Virus record (IMG/VR): IMGVR_UViG_3300049043_000078 | Span: 1-39,559 of that record | Direction: 5' to 3' (one strand) | Length of the DNA: 39,559 nucleotides | Source: a virus | Shown here: in pieces, positions 35,150 to 39,559 of the stretch | How the letters are laid out: the number at the start of each line of letters is the position of its first letter | Numbering within the stretch: the first letter of the stretch is position 1 | Program-made: the position numbers and the translations under genes | Notes under the pieces: generated by a model | The model's input: only the letters and a program-made list of their open reading frames with translations | Told to the model about the DNA's origin: nothing | Databases searched by the model: none

Positions 35150-37311
35150 ATGTTGAAAAAGATAGTATTTACGTCTGGGGTAAATCGAGAAAATACGCGC
35201 TACTTTAATGAAGGTGGGTGGTATGACTGCGATAAGATACGTTTCAGACAAGGAAGCCCTCAAAAAAATAGGCGGGTGGCAGCGAGTCTATCTCTAACGT
35301 TTATGAAGGTCATTTGCCGCTCTTTATGGTCGTGGCTATCACTAGGTTCTGCTGTTTATACAGGGGTTGGCACTAATACCAAATTCTATTTGAGTCTTAA
35401 GACGTGTTTTGATGCAACGCCTGTTCGATATTCTTCTGCAATGACATCTCCTTTTACAGCGACCACAGGACTATCTACATTAAGTGTTTACGATCCAGGA
35501 CATGGAGCAGTTGTAGGTGCTTATGTTATTTATAATGGTGCAACAGGATTAGGAGGAAATTTAACAGCTGCCGTATTAAATGGAACTTCTTTTTTAATAT
35601 CTTCTGTTACTGATGCTTCTAATTATATTATTACCACTAAGGTTGTTGCAACAAGTTCAGATACAGGGAAGGGCAGTACGCCTAGAGCAGTGTTATTGTG
35701 AATCCAGGAGCTTCTACACGATCCGCTCAATCAGGTTGGGGAGCTGGTGGATGGGGAACAGGTAGTTGGGGTATTGAAATTACAACTTCATTAGAACCAT
35801 TAAGGTTATGGTCACAAAGTAATTATGGACAGGACTTAGTATTTGGGTATAGGGGCGTGCCCGCTATATTATTGGGACGGCAGGGAGAGGGACTAGCTAG
35901 CTGCAGGGGTGAGTATTTCGATTGCTTCTCCTGCTGTTTGCTACAGTATCGTCTAGCCCAGTTGCTTACGAAGGCGCGCCGATTATGTCTTGTTACATCA
36001 GGTGCGCTTGCAACAGGACTACTGACCCAGGTACAACCTATTATGTACGCGATTACAGTGCAGGAATCCATTAATGCATGTCCGCTACTCCATCAGGGGC
36101 GTTAATCAGTACTTCAGGGACTCAATCAGGATCCCAATCGTTATCGTGGCTCCCGTATAACTTAACCACTATTCAAGGAGCATCAGATGTACCGACTGTA
36201 CAAAAACTATATCTTTGTATCAGACACCTATCGTTTTGTTTTTGCTTTTGGTTGTAATGATTACGCAAGTTCTACTCAAGACCCATTGCTAATTCGATGG
36301 TCAGACCAAGAAAATGCAGCCATGTGGACACCATGCTAGTAACCAACCAAGCCAGGATCTTTGCGGCTAACCCACGGCTCTCAAATCATAACTGCGCTTC
36401 AATCACGCCAAGAGATATTAGTTTGGACAGATAGCACTATCTATTCTTTACAGTATTTAGGGTATCCCTCTTGTGTGGGGGTCACAAGTACTATCTGATA
36501 ATATTTTCAATCGTTAATCAGAATGCCTGTATCTGCTTGCATCAGGTGTAGCTGTATTGGATGGGGTCTGATAAATTCTACAAGTACGATGGGCGTTGTT
36601 CCAACACTGAACTGTGATTTAAGAGAGTATATTTTTGGTGACTTTAATAATAACCAAGACCAGCAAGTGTTTTCAGGCACTGACGAAAGGGTTTAACGAG
36701 GTCTGGTGGTTCTACTGCTCAAATGCGTCTACTGTTGTAGATAAGTACGTTATATACAATTACAGTGAAAATATTTGGTATTACGGAACGATGGGAAGAA
36801 CAGCGTGGCTAGACACGGGTATTCTGCCAAACCCACTAGCAGCTACTTACAGCAATAATCTGGTATACCATGAATCAGGGAGTAGACAATAACCAAGATG
36901 CTACAACAGTCGGTATTGAAGCGTATATCACATCAACAGAATTTGACCTTAATGTAGATGAGGGGATTGTGGGACGGCCATCAGTTTGCACTTATTAGAA
37001 AAGTATTACCTGATTTAACGTTTAGAGGGTCTACCGATAACCTCTCCTAACGTTACTTTTTATATGTACCCTTTATATGATTCTGGGTCGGGGTATTTAG
37101 ATCCTTCTTCTTTAGGGGTGTAAACTCAAGCACAGTTGTCAAAATGGCATCTGCTAATGTTGAGAAATTTACGGAACAGATTTTTTTACGTGTTCGTGGT
37201 CGTCAGTTTGCTATTAAAGTAGTTAGTACAGAAATTGGTGTGATGTGGCAATTAGGTGCTACACGTATTGAGTTTAGACAAGATGGACGTAGGGGAGCAA
37301 TTACACTGTGA
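35150..37311 (+). CDS. Large tail structural protein
   Basis: About 720 residues, with a dozen shifts. Blocks: MLKKIVFTSGVNRENTRYFN, EGGWYDCDKIRFRQGSPQK, WGAGGWGTGSWGI, SSTQDPLLIRWSDQENAAMW, SQIITALQSRQEILVWTDST, EIRFRQ-like end (RIEFRQDGRRGAITL) and IFGDFNNNQDQQVFSGT. I recognise this as a large structural protein found in many podoviruses, with repeated beta-propeller-like segments; it may form the tail tube or hub. Strong GGGG site upstream of the ATG. Confidence 0.75.
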
Positions 37312-37341
37312 GTAATAAAGCTTAGATTACTTGCCTACGAC

Positions 37342-37952
37342 ATGCGCCTGCTCTGCCCGATTGCTCCACTGCAATACGATAAAGACTACGCAAACCAAAA
37401 CAACAACGTCTTACGGCTTTATTTCAGTGGGATTGATAACGTTACAAAAGGGCTATTGGGTTATGGGGGAGGGATATACTTGCAATACCCTCATGCGTCT
37501 TTATCTAATACAGTCACTCAAACCATCGCAGTAAATTAAGATCCGTGACGGGGTGCCTTTTACATCGGTTAATACCGCACATCAAATAGCTGTTGGAACC
37601 CCCAGTTCAAGGATTATTGTCGGAACAGAATGGTGTGTATAACTTTCAATTTTCTTTTGCAGTTAGCTAAGACTTCTGGCGGTGCTGTTAACGTATGGAT
37701 ATGGGCGAGAAGTAAGATGGGGTAGATCAAGCTAACTCAAATTCTAAAATATTGATTACAGGATCTTCTACCTCTGAAACGATTGCTGCATGGAATTTTG
37801 TCTTTCCTATGAACGCCAATGATTATTTTGAATTGATGTGGGCATCTGATAGTACCAGTGCAATTATTGAAGCCGTTAGCGCTAATTCTTTTTCACCTGC
37901 TATACCTCCTGCTATTTTAACAGTTACTTTTGTTTCAGCTTTATACTCATGA
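37342..37952 (+). CDS. Jelly-roll virion protein
   Basis: Start MRLLCPIAPLQYDKDYANQN (a GTG at 37308 is an alternative). Then NVLRLYFSGIDNVTKGLLG, DGVPFTSVNTAHQIAVGTP, YNFQFSFAVS, SGGAVNVWIWAR and AWNFVFPMNANDYFELMWAS. The pattern is a C1q/TNF-like jelly roll known in phage tail or head fibres. About 203 residues with four or five shifts. It would sit on the particle surface. Confidence 0.65.
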
Positions 37953-37979
37953 TACTATTAGTAAAAATGGGTAGGGGGT

Positions 37980-38402
37980 ATGAGTCAATTAGCAACACAA
38001 GGCAATATGCCTGCAATACTTGCATTAGAAGCGATTATGCGGACAATGCCTCAAGTAACGTCAGAACCGCAACACTATCATTTAGACGGTGATACGTTAG
38101 GTCATTGTTTATTCCGCAAGGTTGCGCGTTAACAGGTAAAGTTCAGCAACCACGAGAGTATCGGTATCTTAGCACAAGGTACGCTACGCATCACAAACGG
38201 TGAAACATCTACTGTTGTCACTGCCCCCTATATTACTGTTGATAAACCTGGAATAAAACGACTAGGTTACGCAGAAACAGACTGGCATTTATTACAGTCC
38301 ACAGAACAGATAACACATCAATTCCTGAAATAGAAGAGGAACTGGTGTCAAATTCATTTGAAATAATACGAACAGAAAACACAACATTTGTTGGAGAACT
38401 AA
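37980..38402 (+). CDS. Cupin-like phage protein
   Basis: Start MSQLATQGNMPAILALEAIM after GGGGG; then MPQVTSEPQHYHLDG, SLFIPQGCALTGKV, ESIGILAQGTLRITNGE and VVTAPYITVDKPGIKRLGYA, ending EIEEELVSNSFEII. About 140 residues, shifts near 38100, 38145 and 38285. The PxGxxLTGKxH...GxxxLxxG...Y pattern is that of phage cupin-fold proteins found near internal virion genes. Role unknown. Confidence 0.65.
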
Positions 38403-38404
38403 TT

Positions 38405-39533
38405 ATGAGCTTTATAGATGTAATGGTAGGCGTAGGTGTAGGAACAGCATTAGGTGCTGGAACATCTGCATTAACAGGATGGAGACCCTGCTCGAGGTGC
38501 ATTATTTGGTGCATTATCTGGAGGGAGTAACAGGAGTGGGTATTGGTAGTCTATTAGGAGGAGCTGGAAAGGAGCTGGAGGAGCTGCCGCAGAAGGAGCA
38601 CTTAAAGGTTCAGAAGCCGCTGCTCAAGCAGCAGAAGGAGCAGCAAGTGGAGCTACAAGTGGAGCAGGGGTGCCGCTTTACAAGTCCCTGCAATGGTATC
38701 AGAAGCCCCTGTTGCTACTTCTATGGCTTCTTCTCTGACGCAAACAGCTTTGTCGGGGGTATATCTAATTTAAGTACCTGATGCAGGATCAACAGCAGCA
38801 AATAATATAACTACACAAGCAGCAAACGTTATTCCTCAATACCCAGCAAGTAGCGTTCCCGTAGCAACAGGGGAGTCATTGGGTAGTAATACCATGAATA
38901 ATTTAGCCAGTAAGTCTTTAGACATAACAGGTAAAGAAGCAACAACCCCTATGATGAGCATGGGTGCTACACCCCCTCCTGACTTGTCATGGAGCCAAAC
39001 TTGCATCTACATTAGGCGCAGAACCAGGCAGTGTTGCTAATAAAATTGCAGGAGTGCGATTAAAAACGCTGTTTATGGTGCAGGGATTAACGGATTATTA
39101 GCTGCTGCACAAGGTAAAGACATTGGTAGAGGAGTTGCATTAGGCGCTTCTTCAGGTGCGTTAGGTGGTGCGCTAGGGGCTGAATTGGCAAGCAGGGGGA
39201 GGATCGGGAAGTTTGCATCTGAGAACCCTAATTTAGTTTCAGGTGGAATAGGTATGTTGGCATCCCCTTTAATTGAATCAGCGGTCGGCGGTAATAATTC
39301 CGCCTACTGAGCCTACGCCTGCTGTCGCTAATATGCGACTATCTCCAAATTATAAGCCGTTATACGTTTTCAAGATACGCTCAAGGAGGTATTACTGATT
39401 TAGACAATTTCTGATGCTTGCACCGCAGCCTACAAAACCAGACCCATACACTAGAGACGTTCCTGAATAGAAAATGAGGTTATGGATAATCAAGGCTATG
39501 TAAGTGATGCTGTACAAACTTATGCACAGGGCG
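38405..39533 (+). CDS. Ala/Gly-rich internal virion protein, cut off by the right end
   Basis: Start MSFIDVMVGVGVGTALGAGT after GGAG. Many glycine-zipper-like stretches follow: GALFGALSGG, GVTGVGIGSLLGGAGK, EGALKGSEAAAQAAEGAASG, INGLLAAAQGKDIGRGVALG and ASSGALGGALGAELA. Such helices can insert in membranes, so this may be an ejected internal protein, or a minor tail protein. At the right end the frame reads VMDNQGYVSDAVQTYAQGG and then enters adapter; the apparent TAA at 39542 is an artefact. At least seven shifts. Confidence 0.6.
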
Positions 39534-39555
39534 GCAATACGTAACTGAACGAGGT
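39534..39555 (-). other. Sequencing adapter remnant, right end
   Basis: GCAATACGTAACTGAACGA followed by GGT matches the lower strand of the Oxford Nanopore ligation adapter, inverted relative to the left end. Bases 39556-39559 are probably adapter too. Confidence 0.9.
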
Positions 39556-39559
39556 CAAA

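Noticed and set aside
1-39559. tRNA or rRNA genes
   Set aside because: No cloverle-type arms or conserved tRNA loops were noticed in the gene-free stretches by eye; a tRNA search program would be decisive.

Overview
The window looks like almost a whole genome of a tailed phage with a short-tailed (podovirus-type) layout, read from one DNA molecule. Oxford Nanopore ligation-adapter sequence sits at both ends (about 16-37 and, inverted, 39534-39555). Nearly every long gene is broken by single-base shifts, usually at homopolymers, that are repaired by adding or removing one base. I therefore annotate whole genes across these breaks and treat the shifts as sequencing error. The genome body is about 38-39533, and the genes at both ends are cut off. 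The host cannot be named. Good sigma70-type promoters (TTGACA-N17-TACAAT) and Shine-Dalgarno sites fit a proteobacterial or similar host (inference).

Layout. (1) 38-10442, minus strand: a long early/metabolic operon of tightly packed, often ATGA-overlapping genes. From its promoter at 10533-10561 leftward it holds several small unknown genes, then a module of an unknown ~305-aa protein, a MoxR-type AAA+ ATPase and a metallopeptidase-like/vWA protein (DUF2201 type). After these come a VRR-NUC nuclease, a coiled-coil protein, a small leucine-rich-repeat protein, small membrane proteins, a family A DNA polymerase with 3'-5' exonuclease, and an NrdJb-like (TSCPD) ribonucleotide reductase piece. 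(2) 10635-11513, minus strand: poorly understood genes, one with an in-frame TAA. (3) 11514-12640: a non-coding, AT-rich region with a ~290-bp-armed imperfect inverted repeat and a family of TTACGTTTCGGATA repeats; candidate origin or control region. (4) 12692-13472, minus strand: a two-gene operon with its own promoter and terminator. (5) 13473-13943: divergent control region with promoter, palindrome, short tandem repeats and a possible leaderless late promoter. (6) 13944-39533, plus strand: late genes in the order small terminase, large terminase, portal, GroES-like protein, scaffold, two head proteins with the major capsid protein, small basic proteins, tail adaptors, RyR-domain protein, tail proteins, two glycine-rich fibres, holin-like protein, lysozyme, a large tail protein, a jelly-roll protein, a cupin-like protein and an Ala/Gly-rich virion protein.

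How it works together. The early operon supplies replication (polymerase, VRR-NUC, nucleotide reduction) and an ATPase/vWA chaperone-like pair; the late operon builds the particle and lyses the cell. A palindrome with arms AGGTTATACG and CGTATAACCT occurs seven times. Four copies lie 41-48 nt upstream of early start codons, so it is the best candidate for a phage-specific regulatory system. No integrase, CI-like repressor, tRNA or CRISPR array was recognised.
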